DNA from: Streptomyces bottropensis ATCC 25435
GTDB taxonomy: Bacteria > Actinomycetota > Actinomycetes > Streptomycetales > Streptomycetaceae
DNA length: 64,000 nt
Direction of reading: 5' to 3'
NCBI RefSeq assembly: GCF_000383595.1
Contig: NZ_KB911581.1
Span: 5,973,519 to 6,037,518 of the forward strand
Both the position numbers and the translations under genes were made by a program. Under the pieces are notes generated by a model. It ran no database searches and had not been told where the DNA came from. It saw only the letters and a list, made by a program, of their open reading frames with translations. Shown piece after piece: positions 16,588 to 29,715 of the stretch (position 1 is its first letter; each line of letters starts with the position of its first letter).

Positions 16588-17433
16588 ATGCCCGAGTACC
16601 GCCGCATCCTCCTCGACGGGGCCACCGTCGAGGTCACCGTCGACGGCGACGAACTGGTCGCCGGGGACGGCCGCCGCGTCAAGATCGAGGAGGCCCACCA
16701 CCTCCCGCCGGTCGTGCCGTCGAAGGTGATCGCCGTCCACCTCAACCACCGCAGCCGCGTGGACGAGTTCCGGATCGATCTGCCGCAGACGCCCACCTAC
16801 TTCCACAAGCCGACCTCCTCCCTCAACGGCCACCGGGGCGCGATCGTCCGCCCCGACGGCTGCAAGTGGCTCAACTACGAGGGCGAGGTCGCCATCGTCA
16901 TCGGCAGGACCGCCCGGAACATCGCGCCCGAGGACGCGGGCGCGTACATCGCCGGCTACACGATCGCCAACGACTACGGCCTGCACGACTTCCGTGACAC
17001 CGACGCCGGTTCGATGCTGCGGGTGAAGGGCTCCGACACCCTGTGCCCGCTCGGCCCCGGGCTCGTCACCGACTGGGACTTCCGTGGCAAGCGGCTGCGG
17101 ACGTACGTCAACGGCGAGGTCGTCCAGGACGGCACGACGGACGAGATGAAGTGGGACATGCACTACCTCGTCGCCGACATCGCCCGCACGATCACGCTGT
17201 ACCCGGGTGACGTCCTGCTCTCCGGCACCCCGGCCAACTCCCGGCCCGTCCGGCCCGGCGACGTCGTCGAGGTGGAGGTGGAGGGCCTCGGCCGGCTCAC
17301 CAACCACGTCGTCACCGGCCCCACCCCGGTCCGCGCCGACGTCGGCGCACAGCCCACCGAGTCCGAGGAAGTCCTGTCCACGGCGCTCGGCGGCGACTGG
17401 GAGTTCCGTGGCGTCCGCCCGCCCCGGCGGTGA
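16588..17433 (+). CDS. Fumarylacetoacetate hydrolase-family enzyme (HpaG-like)
   Basis: 281 residues. The FAH catalytic domain (about 55-255) shows the metal-binding acidic motif NYEGEVAIVIG, then GYTIANDYGLHDFRD and GDVLLSGTPANS. Members near HpaG act as decarboxylase/isomerase on 5-carboxymethyl-2-hydroxymuconate derivatives, and others are hydrolases. The N-terminal 55 residues resemble the small beta domain common in this group. It follows the dioxygenase by 19 bp in the same operon and would process the product of the ALDH. Confidence 0.85.
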   Translation: MPEYRRILLDGATVEVTVDGDELVAGDGRRVKIEEAHHLPPVVPSKVIAVHLNHRSRVDEFRIDLPQTPTYFHKPTSSLNGHRGAIVRPDGCKWLNYEGEVAIVIGRTARNIAPEDAGAYIAGYTIANDYGLHDFRDTDAGSMLRVKGSDTLCPLGPGLVTDWDFRGKRLRTYVNGEVVQDGTTDEMKWDMHYLVADIARTITLYPGDVLLSGTPANSRPVRPGDVVEVEVEGLGRLTNHVVTGPTPVRADVGAQPTESEEVLSTALGGDWEFRGVRPPRR

Positions 17434-17490
17434 TCCCGGCGGCGAGAGGGGAGGGCGGCGGGCCGGAGGCAGGCGGGTAGGGTCACGCGC

Positions 17491-18177
17491 ATGACCGACT
17501 CCGCCGACGTCCCCAAGAGCCGACGGCCGCGCAAGCGCCTCCACTACGGCGAGGGGCGGGAAGCCCTGCTGAACGCCGCCGTACGCGTGGTGGCGCGGGG
17601 CGGGCTGCGCCGGCTCACCTACCGGGCCGTCGCGGAGGAGGCGGGGGTCACCCACGGGCTCGTCGTGCACCACTTCGGCTCGCGCGACGCCCTGATCGAG
17701 GAGGCCCTCGCCCACACCATCCGCTCCTCGCTCGACACCAGCTCCCTGGAACCGGGCACCGGCGAGGTCGCCGACTTCTCCGTCGGGCTGTCGGAGATGG
17801 TCACGGCCGACCCGGACACCCAGGCGTTCCAGTACGAGCTGCTGCTGGAGTCCCGGCGGCGGCCGGAGCTGCTGCCCCAGATCCGCGAGCTGTACGACGA
17901 GTACTTCGACGCCGCCCGGCGCGAGCTGGGCCGGATACTGCCGGCCGGCGCCGACAAGGCGCTCGCCCGGCTGGTCTTCGCCGCGCTGGACGGTCTCGTC
18001 CTGCACCAGCTCGTCTTCGACGAGCCGGAGGTCACGGAACGGGCCGTGGAGGAGCTGCGCACGCTCCTGCGGCTGCTCCACGCCGACGGCGACGCCTCCG
18101 ACGACGGCGAGGCCTCCGACGCCTCCGCCACCTCCGACGACCAGGACGCGTACGACGCCGACGAAGCCCGCGCATAG
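17491..18177 (+). CDS. TetR-family repressor of the catabolic island
   Basis: 228 residues. The N-terminal helix-turn-helix is LTYRAVAEEAGVTHGLVVHH (about 47-66) and the ligand domain carries the TetR_C-type segment LLLESRRRPELLPQIRELYD. The last 25 residues are an acidic, low-complexity tail of Asp, Ser, Ala and Glu. A TAGGGT box just before the ATG suggests its own short-leader promoter. A strong terminator follows. Three palindromes around it in the island are probable targets. Position and orientation make it the local regulator, most likely a repressor released by the substrate. Confidence 0.85.
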   Translation: MTDSADVPKSRRPRKRLHYGEGREALLNAAVRVVARGGLRRLTYRAVAEEAGVTHGLVVHHFGSRDALIEEALAHTIRSSLDTSSLEPGTGEVADFSVGLSEMVTADPDTQAFQYELLLESRRRPELLPQIRELYDEYFDAARRELGRILPAGADKALARLVFAALDGLVLHQLVFDEPEVTERAVEELRTLLRLLHADGDASDDGEASDASATSDDQDAYDADEARA

Positions 18178-18198
18178 CCGCTGACCTCACCGGTCATG

Positions 18199-18227
18199 GC
18201 CCCGGACGTGCCGCGTCCGGGGCTTTT
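18199..18227 (+). terminator. Rho-independent terminator after tetR
   Basis: GCCCCGGACG and CGTCCGGGGC form a perfect 10-bp stem with a 5-base loop, followed by TTTT at 18224-18227. It separates the ring-cleavage operon from the permease operon. Confidence 0.85.
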
Positions 18228-18280
18228 CGCCATGCCCGTACGGGGCGTGAGAAGCCTGCGGAAAATCTTCACGAGACCCC

Positions 18281-18309
18281 TTGCCAAACGGATAGTTCGA
18301 GCCCACGAT
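18281..18309 (+). promoter_or_regulatory. Candidate promoter of the permease operon with an operator half-site
   Basis: TTGCCA (18281-18286), 17 bp and CACGAT (18304-18309) could form a promoter. The -35 overlaps GCCAAACGGAT, a half-site like the right arm of operator A. Operator C follows immediately downstream. Confidence 0.4.
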
Positions 18310-18316
18310 GAGGCAA

Positions 18317-18336
18317 TTCGTTTGGGCCTAAACGAA
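18317..18336. promoter_or_regulatory. Operator C of the catabolic island
   Basis: TTCGTTTGGGCCTAAACGAA is a near-perfect palindrome (TTCGTTT-N6-AAACGAA) with the same spacing as operators A and B. It lies 35 bp before the permease start, where bound repressor would block transcription of the permease, ALDH and PuuD-like genes. Confidence 0.7.
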
Positions 18337-18370
18337 CCCCATCCCTCCCCGTCCCCGACAGGTGATCCGA

Positions 18371-19828
18371 GTGGACAGTCAGACGGCGGTCGCCCCGCAC
18401 CCCTCGCACGAACCATCCCCGGCAGACAGGCTCAAGCCCGACTCCCTCGGCGTCCTGGGCATCCTCTTCTTCGTCCTGTCCGCCCAGGCCCCACTGACCG
18501 GCATCGCCGGAGCCGTGCCCATCGCCGTGGTCATCGGCAACGGGGCCGGCGTCCCCGCCGCCTACATCGCGGCCGGCGTCGTGATCCTGCTGTTCTCCAT
18601 CGGCTTCGTCACCATGGGCCGCCACGTCGTGGACGCCGGCGCCTTCTACACGTACATCGGCAAGGGCCTGGGCCGCCCGACCGGCTCCGGCAGCGCCGGC
18701 GTCGCGCTCTTCGCCTACTGCGCCATCCAGGCCGCGATGTACGGCCTCTACGGCGCCACGGTCAGCGGCCTCGTCGAGACGTACGCCGACGTGCGGATCG
18801 CCTGGTGGGTGTGGGCGCTGGTCACCATGGTGGTGGTCCAGGTCCTCGGCGCCGCCGGGATCGAGATGGGCGCCAAGCTGCTGGCGGTGTTCGTCCTGGC
18901 GGAGTTCAGCATCCTGATCGCCTTCGCCCTCGTGACCTTCTTCAAGGGCGGCGGACCCGAGGGGCTCGGCCTCGCCGACAGCTTCTCGCCGGACGCGGCG
19001 CTCCAGGGCGCTCCCGGGGTGGCGCTGATGTTCGCCGTGGCGTCGATGTTCGGCTTCGAGGCGACCGCCATCTACGGCGAGGAGGCCAAGGAGCCGAGGA
19101 AGACGGTCCCGCGCGCCACCTACCTGTCGGTCGCGGTGGTCACCGGCTTCTTCGCCTTCACCTCCTGGATGCTGGTCTCCGCGCACGGCGCCTCCCGGGC
19201 GACGGCGGAGGCGGGCAAGGCCCTGGAGAGCGGCGACGCGGCGGGCTGGGTCTTCGCCCCCATCGCGGCGGAGTTCGGCGCGTGGACCGGCGACGTGCTG
19301 CCCGTCCTGCTGGCCACCTCGCTGTTCGCCGGGATCCTGGCGTTCCACAACTCCGCCAACCGCTACCTGTTCTCCCTGGGCCGCGAAGGGCTGCTGCCGC
19401 GCGGACTGACCTCCCTCAACCGGCGTCACTCCCCCTGGGCGGCCGGCCTCGTCCAGACCGTGATCGCGGCGGGCCTGGTCGTCCCGTTCGCGCTGCTGGG
19501 CAAGGATCCCGTGCTGACGCTGTTCTCCTGGTTCAGCGGGGTGGCCGTCCTCGCGATGATGCTCCTGTACTTCCTGACGTCCGTGTCCGTGGTCGTCTTC
19601 TTCCGCCGCTCCCGTGCCGACACCCGGCCCTGGAACACGCTGATCGCACCCGTCCTGGGCGCCCTCGGCATCGCCTGGGCGATCTGGCTGATCATCGAGA
19701 ACTTCACCACGCTCATCGGCGGCGACCCGACCACCGCCGTGTGGCTGCAGCTGACCGTGCCCGCGGTGCTGGCGCTGGGTCTGGGCGCGGCCTGGGTGAC
19801 CCGGAACCGGCAGCCGGCCACGGACTGA
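18371..19828 (+). CDS. APC-superfamily amino acid/amine permease
   Basis: 485 residues, about 12 transmembrane helices, beginning after a hydrophilic 30-residue N-terminus (LGVLGILFFVLSAQAPLTGI is helix 1). The conserved APC segment FGFEATAIYGEEAKEPRKTV is present in the middle. The start at GTG 18371 is preferred because AGGTGA lies 6-8 bases upstream; GTG 18362 is an alternative. As the first gene of the PuuC/PuuD-like operon and under operator C, it probably imports the island's amine substrate. Confidence 0.85.
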   Translation: MDSQTAVAPHPSHEPSPADRLKPDSLGVLGILFFVLSAQAPLTGIAGAVPIAVVIGNGAGVPAAYIAAGVVILLFSIGFVTMGRHVVDAGAFYTYIGKGLGRPTGSGSAGVALFAYCAIQAAMYGLYGATVSGLVETYADVRIAWWVWALVTMVVVQVLGAAGIEMGAKLLAVFVLAEFSILIAFALVTFFKGGGPEGLGLADSFSPDAALQGAPGVALMFAVASMFGFEATAIYGEEAKEPRKTVPRATYLSVAVVTGFFAFTSWMLVSAHGASRATAEAGKALESGDAAGWVFAPIAAEFGAWTGDVLPVLLATSLFAGILAFHNSANRYLFSLGREGLLPRGLTSLNRRHSPWAAGLVQTVIAAGLVVPFALLGKDPVLTLFSWFSGVAVLAMMLLYFLTSVSVVVFFRRSRADTRPWNTLIAPVLGALGIAWAIWLIIENFTTLIGGDPTTAVWLQLTVPAVLALGLGAAWVTRNRQPATD

Positions 19829-19900
19829 TCTCCGCCCGACTCCACCGATTCGAACCCCGCCCACGGAAACCCCGCACACAGAACAGCAAGAGGAGAGCCG

Positions 19901-21394
19901 ATGCCCGCCGCCCTCGCCCACGACGACCTGCTCCGTCGCGCCAAGGAGCTGGCCCTCCCCAGCCGGCACCACATCGACGGGGTGGACGAGCCGGGCGGGG
20001 GCGCCTCCTTCGCCGTCGTGTCACCCCGTGACGGTCAGGTCCTCGTCGAGGTCGCCGACGCGCACAGCGCCGAGGTCGACCTGGCCGTGGCCGCCGCCCG
20101 CCGCGCCTTCGACTCGGGCCCCTGGCCCCGCCTGGCACCCGCCGACCGAGGCCGGATCCTGCTCCGCGTCGCCGAACTCCTGGACGAACAGCGGGAGAAG
20201 CTCGCCCTGACCATCACCCTGGAGATGGGCAAGCCGTTCACGGAGGCGCACGACATCGAGCTGCGCGCCGCGATCACCACCTTCCGCTGGTACGGGCAGC
20301 TGGCCGACAAGCTCACCGACGAGTCGCCCCACACCTCCCCCGACGCCCTGGCCCTGGTCACCCGCGAGCCCGCGGGCGTCGTGGGCGCGGTGGTGCCGTG
20401 GAACTTCCCCCTGACCCTCGCGAGCTGGAAGGTCGCCCCGGCGCTGGCGGCCGGCTGCACGGTCGTCCTGAAGCCCTCGGAGAACTCCCCGCTGTCCGCC
20501 CTGCTGCTGGGCCGGATCGCCACCGAGGCCGGGCTGCCGCCGGGCGTCCTCAACGTCGTCACCGGGGACGGGCCGACGGCCGGGCGGGCGATCGGCCTGC
20601 ACCCCGATGTGGACGTGCTGGCCTTCACCGGCTCCACGGCGGTGGGCCGGCACTTCCTGCACTACGCCGCCGACTCCAACCTCAAGCGGGTCTGGCTGGA
20701 GCTGGGCGGCAAGTCGCCGAACATCATCCTTCCCGACGCCCCCGACCTGGAGAAGGCCGCCGCCACTGCGGCCTGGGGCATCTTCTTCAACCAGGGCGAG
20801 ATGTGCACCGCCCCCTCCCGGCTCCTGGTGCACTCCTCCGTCGCCGAACGCGTCACCGACGCGATCGTGACCCGTGCCCGGGAGCTGCGTGTCGGCGACC
20901 CGCTGGACCCGGCCACCGAGATGGGCGCCCTGGTCCGCGAGGCCCACCTCGAACGGGTCCTCGGCCACATCCGCGCGGGTGTCGACGACGGCGCCCGCCT
21001 GCGGGCCGGCGGCGCACGCACGCTGACCGACACCGGCGGCAGCTATCTGCGGCCCACCGTCTTCGACCGGGTCGACCCCGGTATGCGGCTGGCCCGCGAG
21101 GAGATCTTCGGCCCCGTGCTGTCCGTCCTCACCTTCGACGACCTCGACGAGGCCGTGACGCTCGCCAACGGCACCGAGTACGGCCTCGCCGCCGGCCTGT
21201 GGACCTCCGACCTGTCCACCGCCCACAAGGTCTCGCGCGCGCTGCGGGCCGGCACGGTCTGGGTCAACTGCTACGAGGAGGGGGACCTGACCGTCCCCTT
21301 CGGCGGCATGAAGCAGTCGGGCAACGGCCGCGACAAGTCCGCCCACGCCATCGAGAAGTACACCGAGCTGAAGACCACCTGGATCCAGCTGTGA
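19901..21394 (+). CDS. Aldehyde dehydrogenase, PuuC-like
   Basis: 497 residues with a full NAD-dependent ALDH core: WNFP (Asn168), LELGGKSPN (Glu267) and QGEMCTAPSR (Cys302), plus FGGMKQSGNGRD near the end. The AAGAGGAGAG RBS is strong. It most resembles gamma-glutamyl-aminoaldehyde dehydrogenases by context: its stop overlaps the start of a PuuD-like hydrolase, so the two are translationally coupled. It would oxidise the aldehyde formed after amine oxidation, before glutamate is removed. It is distinct from the HpaE-like ALDH at 14171. Confidence 0.87.
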   Translation: MPAALAHDDLLRRAKELALPSRHHIDGVDEPGGGASFAVVSPRDGQVLVEVADAHSAEVDLAVAAARRAFDSGPWPRLAPADRGRILLRVAELLDEQREKLALTITLEMGKPFTEAHDIELRAAITTFRWYGQLADKLTDESPHTSPDALALVTREPAGVVGAVVPWNFPLTLASWKVAPALAAGCTVVLKPSENSPLSALLLGRIATEAGLPPGVLNVVTGDGPTAGRAIGLHPDVDVLAFTGSTAVGRHFLHYAADSNLKRVWLELGGKSPNIILPDAPDLEKAAATAAWGIFFNQGEMCTAPSRLLVHSSVAERVTDAIVTRARELRVGDPLDPATEMGALVREAHLERVLGHIRAGVDDGARLRAGGARTLTDTGGSYLRPTVFDRVDPGMRLAREEIFGPVLSVLTFDDLDEAVTLANGTEYGLAAGLWTSDLSTAHKVSRALRAGTVWVNCYEEGDLTVPFGGMKQSGNGRDKSAHAIEKYTELKTTWIQL

Positions 21395-22088
21395 CCCGGC
21401 CCCTGATAGCCCTGCCCGCCCGTTTCTCCGCCACGACCTCCGCGCTGCGGTACGCCGCCGAGGTCAACGCGCGCGCCCTGATCGAGGCCGTCTGGCGGGC
21501 GGGCGGCGAACCCGCGAGCATCCACCCGGCCGAGGGCGACACGGCAGCCCGCCTGGCCCGCTTCGACGGCGTCCTCCTGCCCGGCGGCGGCGACCTCGCA
21601 CCGCACCGCTACGGCGCGACGGACACCCACGCCAGCGTGTACGACGTGGACGACGTCCAGGACACCTTCGACCTCCGGGTCGCCCGCGCCGCCCTGGAGT
21701 CGGGCATCCCGCTGCTGGCGGTCTGCCGGGGCCTCCAGGTCGTCAACGTCGCCCTCGGCGGCACCCTGGAACAGGACATGGGCGGTCCCGAGCGCGAACA
21801 CCGCCACCTCGTGCACCCGGTGGCGCTCCGGCGCGGCACGCTGCTGGAGCAGGCGACCGGAGCGCGGAAGGCGGAGGCGTCCTGTTACCACCACCAGCGG
21901 GTGGACCGGCTGGGCGAGGGGCTGGAGGTCACCGCCCGCGCCGCCGACGGGACGACGGAAGGACTCGAACTCCCCGGCGCCACCGGCTGGTTCACCGCCG
22001 TGCAGTGGCACCCCGAGGACACCGCCGAAGAGGACCCCGTGCAGCAGGCCCTCTTCGACGCCCTCGTCCGGGCCGCCGGCGCCCGGCG

Positions 22089-25715
<3,627 letters not shown>

Positions 25716-25802
25716 GCGGCTGCTGGCCTTCCTCGGGGTCCGCGCCCCGGGCGGTGTCGGATCGGAGTCTCCCCTGCTCGGACGGGCCGAGGGGTACGGG
25801 GA

Positions 25803-26105
25803 AGGGAGTTCCTGACTTGCCCGCCCCTCCTGGGACGGACTCACAGTGGCGGGACCGCGCCGGACTCGCACCGGCTTCCTCCCCTAGGGTCTGTCGTCAC
25901 GTTCCCGTCTGCCCCGCGACGCCTGGCACGCACTCTCGCCGCACCGGGCGAAAGCCCAAGTACGTCCAGTACGAGGTCTTTCGCCCGGCACGCCGAGAGC
26001 ACGCACCAGACGCCGCGGGGCCGCCCTTCGGGCGACGACGGGAATGTGACGACAGACCCTAGCGCCGTGGTGGCGTCGGCGGACCGGATGATCCGCCAAG
26101 CAGCA
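25803..26105 (-). promoter_or_regulatory. Cobalamin riboswitch of cobN, apparently interrupted by a MITE
   Basis: On the minus strand the conserved core reads GGAAGCCGGTGCGAGTCC, then CGGTCCCGCCACTGTGA (25841-25857) and the 3' box GTCAGGAACTC (25807-25817). This is a class typical of actinobacterial B12 riboswitches. The 5' part expected directly before GGAAGCC is not adjacent. Instead a CTAG-bounded hairpin element intervenes, and a plausible 5' part (CATCCGGTCCGCC and a GGCG-CTAG junction) lies beyond it at 26063-26095, after a TACTAT -10-like box at 26104-26109. The core is certain; the interrupted arrangement is inferred. Confidence 0.85.
25884..26062. mobile_element. MITE-like hairpin element with CTAG target duplication
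   Basis: About 175 bp between two copies of CTAG (25884-25887 and 26059-26062). The ends are inverted repeats: GGTCTGTCGTCACGTTCCCG on the left and its complement, with one mismatch, on the right. The interior is also self-complementary (GCACGCACTCTCG against CGAGAGCACGCAC, CCGGGCGAAAG against CTTTCGCCCGG), so almost the whole element can fold as one long hairpin. There is no coding capacity. CTAG duplication is typical of IS5-group transposition, which would have been supplied in trans. Confidence 0.8.
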
Positions 26106-26145
26106 TAGTAAGGGTCGCCTCAAAAGGGCGGAGAGTACGTCCCCG

Positions 26146-27474
26146 ATGCCGGTGGGTATGCTCGCGGCCATGTCCACGCCTCCCGTCCGATCATCGTCCC
26201 AGGCCACGGCGGTCACACGGGACCGTGGCGACGCCTGCCCGGGGACGCTGCGGCTGCACGCGGCGGACGACGGGGCGCTGGCCCGGGTCCGGGTGCCCGG
26301 TGGGGTGCTGACCGTCCGCCAGGCCGAGGCGCTCGCGGAGGCGACCCGGCGGCTCGGGGACGGTGATCTTCACCTCACCTCACGCGGCAACGTGCAACTG
26401 CGGGGGCTCGCCGACGGCTGCGGGGGCGCGCTGGCCGAGGCACTGGACGCGGCCGGGCTGCTCCCCTCCCCCGCGCACGAACGGGTGCGCAACATCGTCG
26501 CCTCCCCGCTGTCCGGTCTCGACGGGCGGGGCCTGCGGGACGTACGGCCCTGGCTGTCGGGCCTCGACGATGCACTGTGTGCGAGCGAGGCGGCACGGGA
26601 GTTGTCCGGCCGGTTCCTGTTCGCGCTCGACGACGGGCGGGGGGACGTGAGCGGGCTCGACGCCGACGTGACCCTGCGGGCGGAGGCGGACGGCCGCGCG
26701 CGCTTGAGCCTCGGCACGGCCGCCGAGGCCCTGTCGGTCTCCGGCGAGGACGCGCCCCGGGCCGCGCTGACGGCCGCCGAGACCTTCCTGGCGGCGGCGC
26801 GGGAGGGCGGGTCCCGCGTCTGGCGCGTGGCCGAACTCCCGCTCCCGGACGGGCTGTTCCCCCTGGTCCGGGACCGTCTGGCCGCCACCGGGATCGAGGC
26901 GGTGAGCCGGCCGCGTACGGCCACCGGGCCGGGCCCGGCCGAGGGTCCGCCCCCCGGAGCCGTGGGCGAGGCCCTGTCCGTACACGCCCCCCTCGGCCGC
27001 CTCACCGCCCCCCAGTGGCGGGAGTTGACCGCTCTCGCGTCCACGACCGCCCGCCGTGAACTGCGGCTGACGCCCTGGCGCGGAGTCGTGGTCCCGGTTC
27101 CGGGCCTGGGCGAGGAGCGGGCGGCCGACGCGCTCGCCCGGCTGTCCGGGACCGGTCTCGTCACCGATCCCGCCTCCCCCTGGCTCCGCGTCGGCGCCTG
27201 CATCGGGCGGCCCGGCTGCGCCAAGTCCCTGGCGGACGTACGGGCGGACGCGACCACGCACCTCGACGCGGCACGGCACGGCGGCGGCCTGCCCCTGTAC
27301 TGGTCCGGCTGCGAGCGCCGCTGCGGACATCCCCGGGGCGAACGCGTCGACGTGGTGGCCGTGCCGGACGGTGGCTACCGGCTCTCCCGCACCGCCCCCG
27401 GACACGACCCCCGGACCGCGCCCCTGGAGGATGCCTCCCGACTCGCCACCGCCCTGGAGGAGATCACCTCGTAG
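26146..27474 (+). CDS. cobG: Precorrin-3B synthase CobG
   Basis: 442 residues of the nitrite/sulfite reductase ferredoxin-fold family. The N-terminal half has [15 protein letters not shown]. The C-terminal cluster-binding cysteines occur in [12 protein letters not shown] and [14 protein letters not shown]. CobG uses O2 to make precorrin-3B, the defining ring-contraction step of the aerobic cobalamin route. The start is taken at 26146 (GGAGAG upstream); ATG 26170 is possible. It is divergent from cobN across the riboswitch/MITE region and begins the cobG-cobH-cobIJ run. Confidence 0.9.
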   Translation: MPVGMLAAMSTPPVRSSSQATAVTRDRGDACPGTLRLHAADDGALARVRVPGGVLTVRQAEALAEATRRLGDGDLHLTSRGNVQLRGLADGCGGALAEALDAAGLLPSPAHERVRNIVASPLSGLDGRGLRDVRPWLSGLDDALCASEAARELSGRFLFALDDGRGDVSGLDADVTLRAEADGRARLSLGTAAEALSVSGEDAPRAALTAAETFLAAAREGGSRVWRVAELPLPDGLFPLVRDRLAATGIEAVSRPRTATGPGPAEGPPPGAVGEALSVHAPLGRLTAPQWRELTALASTTARRELRLTPWRGVVVPVPGLGEERAADALARLSGTGLVTDPASPWLRVGACIGRPGCAKSLADVRADATTHLDAARHGGGLPLYWSGCERRCGHPRGERVDVVAVPDGGYRLSRTAPGHDPRTAPLEDASRLATALEEITS

Positions 27475-27541
27475 GCCGCAGACGAGCACGACCCGCACCG
27501 ACGACACCCGTACGACGACCGAGAGCAGCGAGAAGACCACC

Positions 27542-28174
27542 GTGACCACCTACGACTACGAGAAGGACGGCCCGGCGATCTACCGGCAGTCCTTCGCCAC
27601 CATCCGCGCGGAGGCGGACCTCGCGGCCCTGCCCGCCGACGTCAGCCAGGTCGCGGTACGGATGATCCACGCCTGCGGAATGGTCGACCTCGTACGGGAC
27701 CTGGCGTACACCCCCGACGTGGTGGCACGCGCCCGCGAGGCCCTGCGTGCCGGGGCACCGATCTTCACCGACGTCAAGATGGTGGCCAGCGGGGTGACCC
27801 GCAAGCGGCTGCCCGCCGACAACGACGTGCTGTGCACGCTCTCCGCCCCGGGCGTGCCCGAACTGGCGGCGAAGCTCGGCACCACGCGCAGCGCCGCCGC
27901 GCTGGAGCTGTGGCGGGACCGGCTGGAGGGGTCGGTCGTGGCGGTCGGCAACGCGCCCACCGCGCTGTTCCGGCTGCTGGAGATGATCGAGGAGGGCGCG
28001 CCCCGGCCCGCCGCCGTCATCGGCGTGCCGGTCGGGTTCGTGGGCGCCGCCGAGTCCAAGGACGCGCTCGCCGCGCACCCCTCGGGCCTGGAGCACATCG
28101 TCGTACGCGGCCGGCGGGGCGGAAGCGCCATCGCCGCCGCCGCGCTCAACGCGATCGCGAGTGAGGAAGAGTGA
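27542..28174 (+). CDS. cobH: Precorrin-8X methylmutase CobH
   Basis: 210 residues from a GTG start. It shows the CbiC/CobH hallmarks [18 protein letters not shown] with the catalytic His, [13 protein letters not shown] and [17 protein letters not shown]. It moves a methyl group from C11 to C12 to form hydrogenobyrinate. Its stop overlaps the GTG of cobIJ (GTGA), so translation is coupled. Confidence 0.93.
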   Translation: MTTYDYEKDGPAIYRQSFATIRAEADLAALPADVSQVAVRMIHACGMVDLVRDLAYTPDVVARAREALRAGAPIFTDVKMVASGVTRKRLPADNDVLCTLSAPGVPELAAKLGTTRSAAALELWRDRLEGSVVAVGNAPTALFRLLEMIEEGAPRPAAVIGVPVGFVGAAESKDALAAHPSGLEHIVVRGRRGGSAIAAAALNAIASEEE

Positions 28175-29661
28175 GCGGCAAGCTGTACGGGGTCGGGCTC
28201 GGCCCCGGGGACCCGTCCCTGATGACCGTCCGGGCCGTCGAGGTGATCTCCGAGGCGGATGTGATCGCGTATCACAGCGCCCGGCACGGCCGTTCCATCG
28301 CGCGCTCGATCGCCGCGAAGCACCTGCGCGCCGACCACATCGAGGAGCGACTGGTCTACCCGCTGACGACGGAGACCACCGACCACCCGGGCGGCTACAA
28401 GGGCGCGATGGAGGAGTTCTACGCGCAGGCGTCGGCCCGGCTGGCCGCGCATCTCGACGCGGGCCGCACGGTCGCGGTCCTCGCGGAGGGCGACCCGCTC
28501 TTCTACGGCTCCTACATGCACATGCACAAGCGGCTCGTGGACCGCTACGACACCGAGGTCGTCCCCGGTGTCACCTCCGTGTCGGCCGCCGCCGCCCGGC
28601 TGGGCACACCGCTCGTCGAGGGCGAGGAGGTGCTGACCATCCTGCCGGGCACCCTGCCCGAGGAGGAGCTGACCGCACGGCTCGCCGCGACCGACGTGGC
28701 CGTGGTGATGAAGCTGGGGCGGACCTTCACCAAGGTCCGCGGCGCGCTGGAGAGTTCGGGCCGGCTCGGCGAGGCCCGCTATGTCGAGCGGGCCACCATG
28801 CCCGGGGAACGCATCGGCGAACTGGCGGACGTGGACCCGGAGTCGGTGCCGTACTTCTCGGTGGCCGTGCTGCCCAGCCAGGTCGACACCGAGCGGCCCG
28901 AGGCCCGGGAGCGGGGCGAGGTCGTCGTGGTCGGCACCGGGCCCGCCGGGCCGCTGTGGCTGACGCCGGAGACGCGGGGCGCGCTCGCCGCCGCCGACGA
29001 CCTGGTCGGCTACACCACCTACCTGGACCGGGTGCCCCGGCGCGCGGGGCAGGTACGGCACGGCTCGGACAACCGGGTCGAGTCGGAGCGCGCCGAGTTC
29101 GCCCTCGATCTGGCCCGGCGCGGGCGGCGGGTCGCGGTCGTCTCCGGGGGCGACCCGGGGGTCTTCGCCATGGCGACGGCCGTGCTGGAGGTCGCCGCGC
29201 AGGAGGAGTACGCGGACGTGCCGGTGCGCGTGCTGCCGGGGGTGACCGCCGCCAACGCGGCCGCCGCCCGCGCGGGCGCCCCGCTCGGCCACGACTACGC
29301 CACGCTCTCCCTCTCCGACCGGCTCAAGCCCTGGGAGGTCATCGCCGAGCGGCTGCGGGCGGCGGCCTCGGCGGACCTGGTGCTGGCCCTGTACAACCCG
29401 GGCTCGCGCAGCCGTACCTGGCAGGTGGGCAAGGCGCGTGAGCTGCTGCTGGAGCACAGGGCTCCGGACACCCCGGTGGTGGTCGCCCGGGACGTGGGCG
29501 GCTCCGGCGAGTGCGTACGGATCGTACGGCTGGCCGACCTGGACCCGGCCGAGGTCGACATGCGGACCATTCTGCTGGTCGGCTCCTCGCAGACGCGGAT
29601 GGTCCGGCGCGGGGACGGAGAGCAGATCGTGTGGACGCCCCGCCGGTACCCGGAGGCGTGA
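28171..29661 (+). CDS. cobIJ: CobI-CobJ fusion: precorrin-2 C20- and precorrin-3B C17-methyltransferase
   Basis: 496 residues made of two SAM-dependent tetrapyrrole methylase domains. The first (1-245, CobI) starts [20 protein letters not shown] and has [15 protein letters not shown]. The second (about 247-496, CobJ) has [28 protein letters not shown] and [12 protein letters not shown]. Together they methylate C20 of precorrin-2 and C17 of precorrin-3B, on either side of the CobG step. The fusion is common in actinobacteria. It ends 54 bp before the convergent cobK. Confidence 0.93.
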   Translation: MSGKLYGVGLGPGDPSLMTVRAVEVISEADVIAYHSARHGRSIARSIAAKHLRADHIEERLVYPLTTETTDHPGGYKGAMEEFYAQASARLAAHLDAGRTVAVLAEGDPLFYGSYMHMHKRLVDRYDTEVVPGVTSVSAAAARLGTPLVEGEEVLTILPGTLPEEELTARLAATDVAVVMKLGRTFTKVRGALESSGRLGEARYVERATMPGERIGELADVDPESVPYFSVAVLPSQVDTERPEARERGEVVVVGTGPAGPLWLTPETRGALAAADDLVGYTTYLDRVPRRAGQVRHGSDNRVESERAEFALDLARRGRRVAVVSGGDPGVFAMATAVLEVAAQEEYADVPVRVLPGVTAANAAAARAGAPLGHDYATLSLSDRLKPWEVIAERLRAAASADLVLALYNPGSRSRTWQVGKARELLLEHRAPDTPVVVARDVGGSGECVRIVRLADLDPAEVDMRTILLVGSSQTRMVRRGDGEQIVWTPRRYPEA

Positions 29662-29715
29662 GCGGAGGGGAAGCGCGGGCGTGAGCGGGGCGAAGGCCCG
29701 TGCGGCGGTCGGGGG

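Noticed and set aside
19840-19870. GATTCGAACC-like sequence resembling a tRNA T-loop
   Set aside because: No acceptor, D or anticodon stem can be drawn around it. The similar CATTCGAACC near 57333 fails the same way.
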